Assembly: GCF_001438655.1 (NCBI RefSeq)
Contig: NZ_JQBR01000003.1
Coordinates: forward strand, 178,890-242,889
DNA from: Pediococcus cellicola
Lineage (GTDB): Bacteria > Bacillota > Bacilli > Lactobacillales > Lactobacillaceae
Length of the DNA: 64,000 bases
Direction of reading: 5' to 3'
Shown: one piece after another, positions 1 through 8,748 of the stretch
Numbering within the stretch: position 1 is the first letter of the stretch
Layout: each line of letters opens with the position of its first letter
Made by a program: the position numbers and the translations under genes
The notes under the pieces: model-generated
Told to the model about the DNA's origin: nothing
Seen by the model: only the letters and a program-made list of their open reading frames with translations
Databases searched by the model: none

Positions 1-2
1 TT

Positions 3-983
3 ACCGGCTTAATTCCAAACGGTGAAACTTTTTCTAGTTCGCCAAGTATTGGTGGCCAAACGCCATTATCAGGTGCCTTAGGTATTATCGGAGCAACAGT
101 CATGCCCCATAACTTGTATCTGCATTCAGCTATTTCTCAAACGCGTGAAATCGACCATAACGATGAAGAATCAGTGGCCCAAACAGTAAAGTTTTCAGCT
201 TTGGATTCAAACATTCAGCTGACCGCGGCCTTCTTTGTAAATGCCTTATTATTAATAATGGGTGTGGCTGTCTTCAAGACTGGTGCTGTAAAAGATCCTT
301 CATTCTTCGGCTTATTCAAGGCCTTGTCTGATACTTCTATGCTGAGCAATGGTGTCTTAATCAGTGTTGCCAAATCTGGCGTGTTATCCGTCTTATTTGC
401 CGTTGCACTTTTGGCATCCGGCCAAAATTCCACCATTACTGGCACACTTACTGGTCAAGTTATTATGGAAGGTTTCGTACATATGCGAATGCCCCTTTGG
501 CTTCGTCGTTTAGTTACACGGCTGATTTCCGTAATTCCAGTTTTAATTTGTGTGATGTTAACGAGCGGTAAAAGTGCAATTGCCGAGCATACTGCTTTAA
601 ATGATCTCATGAATAATTCACAAGTCTTTTTAGCATTTGCTTTACCCTTTTCAATGCTGCCATTACTTATGATGACAGATAGTAGTGCTGAGATGGGTAA
701 ACGATTCAAAAACTCACTATGGGTCAAAGTTCTAGGCTGGATTTCGGTAATTGGACTGACTTATCTAAATCTAATTGGTCTTCCAGGACAAATTGAAGGC
801 ATCTTCGGTGATAACGCCACGAAGAGTCAGTTGTCTGCCGCCGACAATATTGCCTACATCTTGATCGTGGCTGTCCTTGCCTTACTTGTTTGGACCGTAT
901 TCGACTTACGGAGAAGCAATAAAAAATACACGGAACAAGATTTATTAATTCAAAAGAGAGCAGAGGAGGCTAATCATGAATGA
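3..983 (+). CDS. mntH: Nramp-family Mn2+/H+ symporter MntH (5' end outside the window)
   Basis: The frame is open from base 3, so the start lies upstream of the window. The visible part holds the Nramp signature GATVMPHNLYLHSA; the MPH motif of transmembrane helix 6 supplies metal ligands in this family. Several further hydrophobic helices follow, with a polar C-terminal tail. Nramp proteins import Mn2+ (and Fe2+) with protons across the cytoplasmic membrane. The stop overlaps the start of the following universal stress protein gene by 8 bases, so the two are translationally coupled, an arrangement common in lactobacilli. Family assignment is secure; metal specificity is inferred from the family. 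The regulatory region is not in the window. Confidence 0.95.
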   Translation, partial: TGLIPNGETFSSSPSIGGQTPLSGALGIIGATVMPHNLYLHSAISQTREIDHNDEESVAQTVKFSALDSNIQLTAAFFVNALLLIMGVAVFKTGAVKDPSFFGLFKALSDTSMLSNGVLISVAKSGVLSVLFAVALLASGQNSTITGTLTGQVIMEGFVHMRMPLWLRRLVTRLISVIPVLICVMLTSGKSAIAEHTALNDLMNNSQVFLAFALPFSMLPLLMMTDSSAEMGKRFKNSLWVKVLGWISVIGLTYLNLIGLPGQIEGIFGDNATKSQLSAADNIAYILIVAVLALLVWTVFDLRRSNKKYTEQDLLIQKRAEEANHE

Positions 984-1404
984 ATTTAAACGGATTCTAG
1001 TGGGCGTTGACGATTCTGCAGACGCTATTTTAGCATTTAAGTATGCCATTCACTTAGCCAATCAAAACAATTCTGAATTGGTCATTGTGTCAGTTTTAGA
1101 GACTGGTGATATGAACGTCTATGAAGCCTTAAGTAAAGACTTCGTGCATGGACAACGAGATGATTTAGAAAAACACGTACAAACTTATAAGCAGCAAGCT
1201 GTTGATGCCGGTGTCGAAAAAGTCAGTGTGTTGATTGCAGAAGGTGAGCCTGGCGAGACCATTGTTAAAGACGTCATTCCACATGTCAAACCTGATCTAC
1301 TTGTGATTGGCTCCAAAGCTAAAAAGGGACTTTCTAGACATTTAGGTAGTCAAGCAGCCTACATGGCTAAATATGCCACCATTACTGTGACCGTGGTAAG
1401 ATAA
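976..1404 (+). CDS. Universal stress protein, UspA family
   Basis: A 142-residue single-domain Usp. It begins with the typical beta strand RILVGVDDSADA and ends with a glycine-rich ATP-binding motif (GSKAKKGLSRHLGSQAAYM) followed by a final beta strand, as in ATP-binding MJ0577-type Usp proteins. The start ATG lies inside the last codons of mntH, and the two form one transcription unit ending at the hairpin at 1507-1552. Coupling with mntH suggests a role in metal or oxidative stress, but that is inference; the molecular function of most Usp proteins is not defined. Confidence 0.93.
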   Translation: MNEFKRILVGVDDSADAILAFKYAIHLANQNNSELVIVSVLETGDMNVYEALSKDFVHGQRDDLEKHVQTYKQQAVDAGVEKVSVLIAEGEPGETIVKDVIPHVKPDLLVIGSKAKKGLSRHLGSQAAYMAKYATITVTVVR

Positions 1405-1506
1405 ACGCTATCCTTTGAGTAACCGTCCAAACGACGTTATTACTTTTCACAAGATAACTTGCCAAGATGGGGTCAAATTTTTTAAAAATTGTATCTCTTA
1501 CAAAAG

Positions 1507-1552
1507 AGCGTACAAAAAGCGCATGAAAATCAACCGCTTTTTGTACGCTTTT
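1507..1552 (+). terminator. Intrinsic terminator of mntH-usp
   Basis: Arms 1507-1521 (AGCGTACAAAAAGCG) and 1535-1549 are a perfect 15-bp inverted repeat with a 13-base loop, followed by a short T run. It lies about 100 bases after the usp stop. An apparent 71-codon frame across this hairpin is not considered a gene. Confidence 0.8.
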
Positions 1553-1674
1553 ATCGTATCTTCGCTATTTGATGCGCCAACTTTAGGTGCTCGCGATTCT
1601 ACCGACTCTTACGCTTGGCTAGATTCCTAAAACGATATGATATTGGCTAGAATCACCCAATTTTTTGTCCACTA

Positions 1675-1713
1675 AAAAAGCTAACTTTAATTACATAATC
1701 AAAGTTAGCTTTT
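1675..1713. terminator. Bidirectional terminator after the proline iminopeptidase gene
   Basis: AAAAGCTAACTTT at 1676-1688 pairs with AAAGTTAGCTTTT at 1701-1713. There are A/T runs on both outer sides, so it can end leftward transcription from the peptidase gene and also act rightward. Confidence 0.8.
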
Positions 1714-1738
1714 CATTATATCTTCAAAAAATTTATTT

Positions 1739-2617
1739 TTAATCGTTTTCCGCCAACCACTTATCCAGCACACTAATAAATTCATCATGCTGATCCAACA
1801 AGGCTAAATGACGACTATTGGCAAACAAATGCCATTTGGCACCTGGAATATGGTCATAAACAGATTTGGCAATCAATGGTGTACACAAGTCATCAGTTCC
1901 ATTAGTAACCAAAACAGGTACATGAATTTTCTTGAGATCATCAGTAACTTCAAAATCGCTAATGGTGCCGTTTTCGGTAAATTCATTGGGCCCTTCAGCA
2001 ATTAAGCTTGCGCGTTTTCCATTTGTTTCACGCCGTAATGGTTCAGGTGAATTTTCATCGGGATCATCCCAGCAATAACGTTCCATGTAACGATCGTTTG
2101 CTGCTAAATACTTAGGGCCGCTGAAGTTCCCCGTTCGTTCTGCTTCCGCAATGGCCGCACGATCTTCATAGCTCAAGTATGAAATCAAACGATGCTGTTC
2201 TTGCGTCCACAGTTTAATGGAAGCTGGTGAACCATCAATCATGACACTCTTAACGCCGGTTTGATCATAACTAGTCAAATAGTACATTTCCAACATGCCG
2301 CCCCATGACTGGCCTAACATATGAACTTCATCTAAGTGAAGATACTTACGTAAAGCAACCAATTCTTCTGCCCAAGTTTCTTTAACATAAACACCTTCGT
2401 CTTCTGGAAGTGAGGATTTACCGCAGCCCACTTGATCGTACATAATGAGTTGACGACCAGTTTTAGCGTAATCATCTAATAATTCAAAATAATTGTGTGA
2501 AGAACCGGGTCCACCGTGAATTAATAGTAATGGCGCCTTATCTTTACTCGGTTTACCAACAATTCGATAGTACGTTTTATACCCATGAAATGGCATGTAG
2601 CCTTCTTTAATTTCCAT
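1739..2617 (-). CDS. pepI: Proline iminopeptidase (alpha/beta hydrolase, peptidase family S33)
   Basis: 292 residues. It carries the S33 oxyanion motif HGGPG near residue 34 and the nucleophile elbow GQSWGG near residue 105. A late Asp (GTDDL) and His (SRHLA) complete the Ser-Asp-His triad. These features match lactobacillal PepI, a cytoplasmic enzyme that removes N-terminal proline from short peptides after oligopeptide uptake. It appears monocistronic: a hairpin at 1675-1713 follows and a 117-base gap precedes it. The start ATG is preceded by an AGAGGGAC ribosome-binding sequence. Other S33 hydrolases are possible, but motif spacing and length favour PepI. Confidence 0.88.
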   Translation of the reverse strand: MEIKEGYMPFHGYKTYYRIVGKPSKDKAPLLLIHGGPGSSHNYFELLDDYAKTGRQLIMYDQVGCGKSSLPEDEGVYVKETWAEELVALRKYLHLDEVHMLGQSWGGMLEMYYLTSYDQTGVKSVMIDGSPASIKLWTQEQHRLISYLSYEDRAAIAEAERTGNFSGPKYLAANDRYMERYCWDDPDENSPEPLRRETNGKRASLIAEGPNEFTENGTISDFEVTDDLKKIHVPVLVTNGTDDLCTPLIAKSVYDHIPGAKWHLFANSRHLALLDQHDEFISVLDKWLAEND

Positions 2618-2699
2618 CCAAATCAGTCCCTCTTATGTAAGATAGTGTTGCTAAATTCATTGTACTCCTGAATAGGATGACCGCTTTAGAAAAATTAAA

Positions 2700-2721
2700 T
2701 AAAAACCACGTCAAACGTGAT
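2700..2721 (-). terminator. Short terminator of the P-loop protein gene
   Basis: On the minus strand ATCACG and CGTGGT form a 6-bp stem (one G-U pair) around a 5-base loop, followed by TTTTTATTT. It sits just after the stop at 2735. Confidence 0.55.
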
Positions 2722-2734
2722 CATGTAAGTTCGT

Positions 2735-3190
2735 TTATTTTTTTAACACGACTGTTTTATCGGCATATGGCTTTAATAATGCTATTATCTCGGCCCGTTC
2801 TTTCACGCGAAAGCTATGCTCCCATTTTATAAATAATCGCAAATGTGCATATTGCTTTGGTCCACCTGTCAACCGATTATTTAAAAATCGTTTGACTAGG
2901 TAATATAGGTTGCGAAAATGCGAAATATCCTTGAAATAAATTACATCAGCATCCGCAAATGACTCTCGTCCATAACGATACTGAACACCTTCAATAATCC
3001 AGTCACTTTGTTCTAAAACGTGTTTAAGCAACCAAGCGCGTTCTTCGGTCGTACGATGTCTGTCTCCTTGAGGATCTCTTTTCCAATTCAAGTCATCAAG
3101 TGAAGTTACTGGCATATTATGTTTTAAGCTTAGTTGCCTTGCCAACTGTGTTTTACCACTGCCAACGGGACCAATAATTCTGATTTTCAT
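2735..3190 (-). CDS. P-loop NTPase of the adenylate-kinase-like 'topology modulation protein' (FlaR) type
   Basis: 151 residues starting with a Walker A loop (GPVGSGKTQLA, residues 7-17). The layout matches the family annotated as DNA topology modulation protein FlaR or AAA ATPase: an early DDLNW segment, a WIIEGVQYRYG segment, and a basic R-rich centre resembling the lid of small nucleotide kinases. The biochemical role is not established and the name should not be taken as proof of a topology function. The ATG is preceded by AAGGAAAATAAA. It appears monocistronic. Confidence 0.75.
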   Translation of the reverse strand: MKIRIIGPVGSGKTQLARQLSLKHNMPVTSLDDLNWKRDPQGDRHRTTEERAWLLKHVLEQSDWIIEGVQYRYGRESFADADVIYFKDISHFRNLYYLVKRFLNNRLTGGPKQYAHLRLFIKWEHSFRVKERAEIIALLKPYADKTVVLKK

Positions 3191-3255
3191 TTATTTTATT
3201 TTCCTTTCTATCAAAAAATGTGCAATCCCTTACAAAATCGTCACACAAACGTAAC

Positions 3256-3285
3256 TTACGAAGACCATTTTTCAACCTGTATACT
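3256..3285 (+). promoter_or_regulatory. Candidate promoter of the DUF2798 gene
   Basis: TTACGA (3256-3261), an 18-base spacer and TATACT (3280-3285), about 35 bases before the ribosome-binding site AAAGGAG at 3306-3312. The -35 match is weak, so this is tentative. Confidence 0.45.
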
Positions 3286-3318
3286 GGTAGTTACTGCTCA
3301 AAAATAAAGGAGAATAAA

Positions 3319-3828
3319 ATGCCAAGAAATGTAAAAGAAGAAGTTGTTTTCACTGCTATCATGGCCGGTCTAATGGTTTTCGTGATGGTTTGCTACAATG
3401 TGATTCTGGTTCAAGGATTCACAAAAGGATTTATGTTAAATTCTATTAAGGAATACCCAGGCGGTCTATTGGTTGCGATTATCTTAGATTTATTAGTTGT
3501 AGGACCGATTGCCAAAAAATTAGCTTTCAAGTACATCATCAATGATTACATGAAGAAAAATGTCGTTTTAATTGGCATTACGATTTCTGTATTGATGGTT
3601 CTTGGAATGGTAAGTTGTATGTCACTTTTCGGAATGATTATGGCACATAATTTTGGCGGAAATCTATTGCTAACCTACTTACACACTTGGGGATTTAACT
3701 TAATTGTAGCTCTACCACTTCAATTGCTTATTGTCGGTCCAATTGCCCGCGCAGTACTTGGAATTATGCAATCTGCAGCTGATAAGAAACAAACTGAACA
3801 AGAATCTATTAGCGAAGAAATTGACTAA
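3319..3828 (+). CDS. DUF2798 family membrane protein
   Basis: 169 residues from the ATG at 3319, chosen over an upstream in-frame ATG at 3220 because AAAGGAGAATAAA sits directly before it and the earlier segment overlaps the promoter. Four hydrophobic helices form two similar halves, each ending in a (V/I)VGPIA motif, which is the internal duplication of DUF2798 proteins. The C-terminus is short and acidic. The function of this family is unknown. A hairpin terminator at 3836 follows immediately. Confidence 0.8.
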   Translation: MPRNVKEEVVFTAIMAGLMVFVMVCYNVILVQGFTKGFMLNSIKEYPGGLLVAIILDLLVVGPIAKKLAFKYIINDYMKKNVVLIGITISVLMVLGMVSCMSLFGMIMAHNFGGNLLLTYLHTWGFNLIVALPLQLLIVGPIARAVLGIMQSAADKKQTEQESISEEID

Positions 3829-3835
3829 CTAATGT

Positions 3836-3872
3836 AAAAACGTCCGTAATCTAAAGATTGTGGACGTTTTTT
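3836..3872. terminator. Bidirectional terminator between convergent genes
   Basis: AAAAACGTCC (3836-3845) pairs with GGACGTTTTT (3862-3871). An inner AATCT/GATT stem adds length. T runs occur on both strands. It lies between the DUF2798 gene (+) and the translational GTPase gene (-). Confidence 0.85.
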
Positions 3873-3884
3873 GTTAGCTTAATT

Positions 3885-5840
3885 TTAGTTTTCAAACACA
3901 TATGTCACATGTGCCATCTTAGGTACTTCATCCCAAGGAACTGGATAGCCAGCGCCATGCGCACAAAAAACAGAATCTGGTGTATTTTCAAGATCTGAAG
4001 TTGGATTGTACTTCAGATCTGTGATGATTTTTTCTGCATTATGACATGGTTGATAACCGTCAACGACACACTCTAATTGTCCTTGTCCATGCGTATATGC
4101 TCGCACTTCTTGCACATAACCTTGCATTTCCGAAACGGGCGCGTTTCCAGTCAATGTTATCAACTCAGTTCCACTATCTTTTGGTGTTTCGAAAGTGCCA
4201 CTCATCCGTTGAATATCATTCATTGCCCGCCCAACCTGGGCCTGATCAATTGTTAAATTGAATCGATACCAAGGCTCCAAAAGCTGACAAGCATCTTGAG
4301 CTTTCAACATCATTAATCCCTGGCGGACGGCCCGCCAAGTGGCTTCACGAAAATCACCGCCCACGGAATGCACAATGCTGGCTTTGCCGTTAACCAACGT
4401 CATCTTCATATCTGTAATTGGCGCGCCAATTAAAACACCTAAATGCTCTTTTGCTCGTAAATTGGTTAAAACTTGATGTTGCCAATTTTTACCAAGAACA
4501 TCAACCCCACAACTTGAATCGAAGATTAAACCACTACCTTTAGGAGCTGGTTGCAACAACAAATGAACTTCAGCATAGTGGCGAAGAGGTTCAAAATGAC
4601 CTACGCCTTCAACAAATTTGGTAATTGTTTCTTTGTACAGAATACTACCCTCTCCAAATTTAACATCCAAATTAAAACGCTCTGCCAAAATCTGTTGCAG
4701 AATTTCTAGTTGAATGTCACCCATAATTTGAACACGAACTACTTGAAGATGGTTTGACCACGTTACATGTAGTTGGGGATCTTCATCCTCAAGCTGACGA
4801 AGCGCCGTTAGACATACATGAATATCATTATCTTTTGGATCAAGTGCATAATTAAGTACTGGCTGAATAGTGGCTGACTTACTGTTCGGCTCAATTCCTA
4901 ATCCCTGTCCCGGATATGTTTCTGTTAAGCCCGTAACTGCACAAATCCCACCAGCTTCAACTTCTGGCACAACAGTGTATTTCACACCATCATAAATTCG
5001 AAGCTGGTTTGCCTTTTGATCATTTAACAAGACAGCCTTGGTACGTAGTGTACCACTAGTTACCCGCAACCATGTTAGGCGTTCATTTTTTTCATCATGA
5101 GAAATTTTAAATATTTGCGCCCCAAACTCATTTGAGTCACTAGTTTTTTCACAAGTCCACCGTTCCAAGCCGGCCAAGAAGGGTTCCACACCAGTTAATT
5201 TTAAGGCCGCACCAAAATAACAAGGAAAAATTTCACGATTGATAATCATTTTCCGAACGGTATCATCGCTAAGCTTTCCAGAATCCAAAAATTGTTCAAG
5301 GACCGTATCGTTTTGCATGGCAATTTCTTCATAGCCATTTTCAGGAATATCAGTTTGTGTTTCTGTGTCGTTATTAAAATCAATGCATCCCTCAGCAAGT
5401 CCCATTTGTAATTGCTTTAATACCTGGCTTCTATCAACACCATCCGCATCCATCTTATTCACAAAAATAAAAGTTGGCACTTGATATCGTTTGAGTAGTT
5501 GCCAAAGTGTTCGGGTATGGCTTTGCACGCCATCCGTTGCAGAAATGACCAAAATAGCATAGTCAAGCACACTTAAGGCTTGCTCCGTTTGGGCAGCGAA
5601 ATCCACGTGTCCAGGCGTATCTAATAAGGTTAAACTAAGATCGTGATATTTGAGATTAGCCTGATGTGAAAAAATTGTGATTCCATGTTGTTTTTCAAGA
5701 TCATCTGTATCCAAGAAGGCATCGCCGTTATCGACACGTCCTAGCTTCCGCAAGGCACCCGTTCGATACAACATGGCTTCTGAGAGTGTCGTTTTTCCTG
5801 CATCGACATGTGCAATGATTCCAGCAACAATATGTTTCAT
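3885..5840 (-). CDS. TetM/EF-G-like ribosomal-protection-type translational GTPase
   Basis: 651 residues, about the length of TetM-family proteins (near 640). All G motifs are present at the N-terminus: AHVDAGKTTL (G1), DTPGH (G3) and NKMD (G4). EF-G-like domains II to V follow. The switch region reads EKQHGITIF. Chromosomal proteins of this kind are widespread in lactobacilli and are often annotated as tetracycline resistance genes. No mobile element flanks this one, and resistance cannot be inferred from sequence alone. A perfect Fur-type palindrome lies 59 bases upstream. The start ATG is preceded by AAGAAGGAATTGTC. It appears monocistronic. Confidence 0.85.
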   Translation of the reverse strand: MKHIVAGIIAHVDAGKTTLSEAMLYRTGALRKLGRVDNGDAFLDTDDLEKQHGITIFSHQANLKYHDLSLTLLDTPGHVDFAAQTEQALSVLDYAILVISATDGVQSHTRTLWQLLKRYQVPTFIFVNKMDADGVDRSQVLKQLQMGLAEGCIDFNNDTETQTDIPENGYEEIAMQNDTVLEQFLDSGKLSDDTVRKMIINREIFPCYFGAALKLTGVEPFLAGLERWTCEKTSDSNEFGAQIFKISHDEKNERLTWLRVTSGTLRTKAVLLNDQKANQLRIYDGVKYTVVPEVEAGGICAVTGLTETYPGQGLGIEPNSKSATIQPVLNYALDPKDNDIHVCLTALRQLEDEDPQLHVTWSNHLQVVRVQIMGDIQLEILQQILAERFNLDVKFGEGSILYKETITKFVEGVGHFEPLRHYAEVHLLLQPAPKGSGLIFDSSCGVDVLGKNWQHQVLTNLRAKEHLGVLIGAPITDMKMTLVNGKASIVHSVGGDFREATWRAVRQGLMMLKAQDACQLLEPWYRFNLTIDQAQVGRAMNDIQRMSGTFETPKDSGTELITLTGNAPVSEMQGYVQEVRAYTHGQGQLECVVDGYQPCHNAEKIITDLKYNPTSDLENTPDSVFCAHGAGYPVPWDEVPKMAHVTYVFEN

Positions 5841-5898
5841 GACAATTCCTTCTTCGAATTAAATATTCTAGTTATAATTTTGGACATTTATCATTGAG

Positions 5899-5923
5899 GA
5901 AGTTGATAATTATTATCAACTTC
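5899..5923. promoter_or_regulatory. Perfect palindrome containing a 7-1-7 Fur-type box
   Basis: A 25-base palindrome with 12-bp arms around one central base. Its core at 5904-5918 reads TGATAATTATTATCA, identical to the 7-1-7 consensus TGATAATNATTATCA known for Bacillus Fur. PerR and Zur boxes differ at the outer bases. It lies upstream of the GTPase gene on the minus strand, overlapping a TTGATA that could serve as a -35 element. Which Fur-family regulator, if any, binds is inference. Confidence 0.6.
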
Positions 5924-6073
5924 TGTACTTATGATTTTATCATACTTAAAAAGGTATTATTTCGTTTGTTTCATCAACAAATAATACTGTGAAGTATATT
6001 TTCAAATATCTCTAGAATAGAAATTGTTAAACTTATTCATAGTTGATAAGCCTAATTATTTTTACTGTTAATC

Positions 6074-7276
6074 TCACTTTTCTTTACCAAGTGGTGACAG
6101 CCATGCTCCAGCTCCTGCTAATAAACGAATAATTCCAGCCAATATCACGATAACTTTCATCGTGGTACCAATACTAATCAAATAACCACTTAACCATGAT
6201 CCGATCGGAATAGATGCATATGAAACCATACGAGTAACAGATACTATTCTTCCTAGTATATTTGATGGAACTGTTCGCTGTCTTAATGTGAAGTATGTAA
6301 TAACATTTATAGTACCAAAAAAACTAATCAATCCTAAAACAAGCCCAACCGACCATGCACTATTCGTTATAAATAGAAAAATTGTAAATAACCCCGCTAA
6401 CATCGTACTGACAGACAAAATTCTACCAGATGAAAAATATCGACTAATTTTAGGTGTGACAAAGCCAGCAGTTAAAGATCCAATTCCAGCTAAAGTCATC
6501 GCCATGGAAGCATCGAATACAGATAATTTCAATTGTCGCGTCATATAATACATAAAATTTGCTTCAAACATATTCAAAGCAAAATTACTAAAAAAGAACA
6601 TTACAGAGCCACTAAAAATCACCTTTTGTCCAAATGAGTAACTAGCACCTTCTTTAATACTTTTGATTAATTTCTTCAAACTCAGTGTGCCACGCGAGGG
6701 AGTTTTTATAGAAATTTTGGTAATAAAAAAAGCTGCCATAAAAAACGTAATTGCATCCACCCAAAGCGCGTTGACACCGGAGAACAAAACGATCACCGTT
6801 CCGCCGAGCAATGGACCAACGATTGATAGCGTATTGTCCACAGTTTGAATCTTAGCATTGGCCGTGATTAGTTCTGTGGACTCTGTTAGTTGTGGCAAAA
6901 TGCTCTGAAAAGTTGGATGAATCAAAGGATCAATCGATGAAAGAAAAAAAACAATCAAATAAAGTTGCCACATAATCAGATTTGTTTGTTTCACAAATAA
7001 TGCCAATAAAACGGTTAAAATTCCAGACACTACATTTCCCAAGAATAAAATACGTTTTTTATTAAACGTATCGGCGATGCTTCCGCCTATAAGTGAAAAA
7101 AATATCCACGGTATAAAGGAAATTCCATAAATAGTTGCAGCATGATAAGCGGACCCAGTTTTAGCCAAAACAATCAAAGGTAAGGCTAACTTGTATAACC
7201 AATCTCCAATTGAAGATTTGAGAAAAGAAAACCAAAGCTTGTTGAAATCAGAAAATTTAAATTTCACATTATTCAC
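6074..7276 (-). CDS. MFS drug-efflux-type transporter
   Basis: 400 residues with about 12 hydrophobic helices. The loop between helices 2 and 3 (GGSIADTFNKKRILFLG) is a variant of MFS motif A. The overall pattern resembles MefA-like macrolide efflux and other MFS_3 pumps, but substrate cannot be predicted. It is divergent from an Rgg-type regulator gene with a 96-base gap, suggesting direct control. Base composition is more AT-rich than the origin-side genes, consistent with an accessory region. Confidence 0.85.
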   Translation of the reverse strand: MNNVKFKFSDFNKLWFSFLKSSIGDWLYKLALPLIVLAKTGSAYHAATIYGISFIPWIFFSLIGGSIADTFNKKRILFLGNVVSGILTVLLALFVKQTNLIMWQLYLIVFFLSSIDPLIHPTFQSILPQLTESTELITANAKIQTVDNTLSIVGPLLGGTVIVLFSGVNALWVDAITFFMAAFFITKISIKTPSRGTLSLKKLIKSIKEGASYSFGQKVIFSGSVMFFFSNFALNMFEANFMYYMTRQLKLSVFDASMAMTLAGIGSLTAGFVTPKISRYFSSGRILSVSTMLAGLFTIFLFITNSAWSVGLVLGLISFFGTINVITYFTLRQRTVPSNILGRIVSVTRMVSYASIPIGSWLSGYLISIGTTMKVIVILAGIIRLLAGAGAWLSPLGKEK

Positions 7277-7372
7277 CTTCTAAGCACTTATTAATTCAAG
7301 TGTAAAAGTAAACTCAAAATAACAATTAAAAGTTTGATATACTTTAAATTACTAAGTATGGAGGTTAAGTAA

Positions 7373-8260
7373 ATGATTCAATCTGGAGAAATATTCCACG
7401 AGTTACGCAAGGGTAAATCAATCACTCTACAAGAAGCCGGAAAAGACATTGTATCAGTACCGTTTTTATCTCAATTTGAACGTGGGTTAAGCGATATTTC
7501 GTATTCACATTTATTAAAACTACTTGATCGTATCAAGGTAAAGCCCTCTGAGTTTGACTACCTATTCCATCAACGCAATAAAAAAAGTGACGATTCTGTA
7601 ATGAATTTGCAGGAAGCCTATCAATCAGGTAACGTTACGGTACTTAAACAATATTTGAATCTTTGGCACAAGGGCAGCGATCGCTACTCCAAGCTGCAAG
7701 TTATTCAACTAAAAATGATGCTTGTTACTTTAGGAGAAGGTCAAATTTCAAAAAACGAGATTACATATTTGCAAGAATATTTTGCAAAAATTGAAAATTG
7801 GTCTTTTTATGAACTATATCTCTTTGGTCATGCAATGCCATTTATGGATGTTAAATCAGCTGCTAGCCTTGTTCGTGTGTTAACTAAAAAAATAAATCTA
7901 TATGGCAACTTTCGGCAAGATAGTTTCTCAATCGTATTCTATTTATACAATAATTTAATTTTAAACTTAGTAGCTACTGGTGACTTTGAGCAGGCAATGG
8001 CGTTTGTTAATTTATTGAAAAATAACGGCTTCAGTGAACGTGATTACTATCACAAAACGCGTTATTTTTCTCTTGAAGGATTGGTTAAGTATAAGCAAAA
8101 CAGAAAAGAAGAAGGGGTAGCACTTTTAAAGCGATCTATTGATATTACCGTGTTAGTTATGCATGATGATCATTTTATAACTAATGAATTTAACTTTTTA
8201 AAACAATATATAACTGATACAGATCTAAAAAAGGTATTTATAAACTGGAATAATTTGTAG
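7373..8260 (+). CDS. Rgg/GadR/MutR-family transcriptional regulator
   Basis: 295 residues: an XRE-type helix-turn-helix at residues 6-60 (GEIFHELRKGKSITLQEAGK followed by VPFLSQFERG), then a helical repeat region of about 220 residues as in peptide-responsive Rgg proteins. Rgg regulators often bind short exported pheromones and control bacteriocin or export genes. No convincing pheromone gene (small ORF with ribosome-binding site) was found beside it. It is divergent from the MFS gene and sits 1.3 kb from the precursor-peptide cluster. The start ATG follows ATGGAGGTTAAGTAA. Confidence 0.85.
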   Translation: MIQSGEIFHELRKGKSITLQEAGKDIVSVPFLSQFERGLSDISYSHLLKLLDRIKVKPSEFDYLFHQRNKKSDDSVMNLQEAYQSGNVTVLKQYLNLWHKGSDRYSKLQVIQLKMMLVTLGEGQISKNEITYLQEYFAKIENWSFYELYLFGHAMPFMDVKSAASLVRVLTKKINLYGNFRQDSFSIVFYLYNNLILNLVATGDFEQAMAFVNLLKNNGFSERDYYHKTRYFSLEGLVKYKQNRKEEGVALLKRSIDITVLVMHDDHFITNEFNFLKQYITDTDLKKVFINWNNL

Positions 8261-8277
8261 GCAATTTTGTTATACTT

Positions 8278-8460
8278 TTGCGAAATAAAGTAAATGACGT
8301 TTTAGTACTTTATACAATTGATGATAATGAGTTAATTTTTATTGATATTCAAGTTAGCTCACATAACCGGCCTTTCTCAATCAAAATAGTTCAGCTAAAT
8401 AGCATAAACACAACAAATAAAATAGTTTTAGCACCTTTTCGCTATCTTCTATCAATTTAA
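8278..8460 (+). pseudogene. Remnant of a YafQ/RelE-type toxin C-terminus
   Basis: The frame encodes NDVLVLYTIDDNELIFIDI followed by an SSHNRPF segment. This resembles the C-terminal signature of YafQ/RelE mRNA interferases (a ...LLIYxIDDxELIL... strand followed by GSHSDLF). The N-terminal two thirds of such a toxin are absent, only a TTG with no ribosome-binding site could serve as start, and no antitoxin gene is present. It is read as a decayed fragment. Resemblance was judged by eye, so confidence is modest. Confidence 0.4.
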
Positions 8461-8690
8461 AATCGTCTTAAAAAACTGATAACATTGTGATCATCTCTAC
8501 CAAAGATATCTTTACCAATAGCATAGTAATTTACTAAGCTACTACGAATAAGGGATTAAAAACTTGTTTTTCAAGACAAAAATAGGTTTGAATTTAAGTA
8601 GTTCACATATTTATCAAAATTTTGACCTACATATTGTTTTCGATTTAAATACGTGTCATTTTCTTGTTGTAGAAGCTCAAAGTCAAATCC

Positions 8691-8722
8691 ATTAAAAAAT
8701 AGCCCTCGCGAGGGCTATTTTT
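8691..8722. terminator. Bidirectional terminator
   Basis: AGCCCTCGCGAGGGCT at 8701-8716 is a perfect 16-bp palindrome flanked by A6 before and T6 after. It ends leftward transcription of the ArsR-type regulator gene (stop at 8749) and can act rightward too. Confidence 0.85.
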
Positions 8723-8748
8723 TAAACACATAAGTGTTATACTTCAAT

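Noticed and set aside
1415..1630. 71-codon plus-strand frame after usp
   Set aside because: It spans the terminator hairpin at 1507-1552, has no ribosome-binding site and its translation has no protein-like pattern.
3885..5840. Calling the TetM-like GTPase a tetracycline resistance gene
   Set aside because: Chromosomal homologs are common in lactobacilli and there is no mobile context; resistance cannot be deduced from sequence.
8468..8524. Minus-strand 18-residue hydrophobic peptide frame that could be an Rgg pheromone
   Set aside because: There is no ribosome-binding site upstream, the composition differs from known SHP peptides, and the AT-rich region makes short frames likely by chance.
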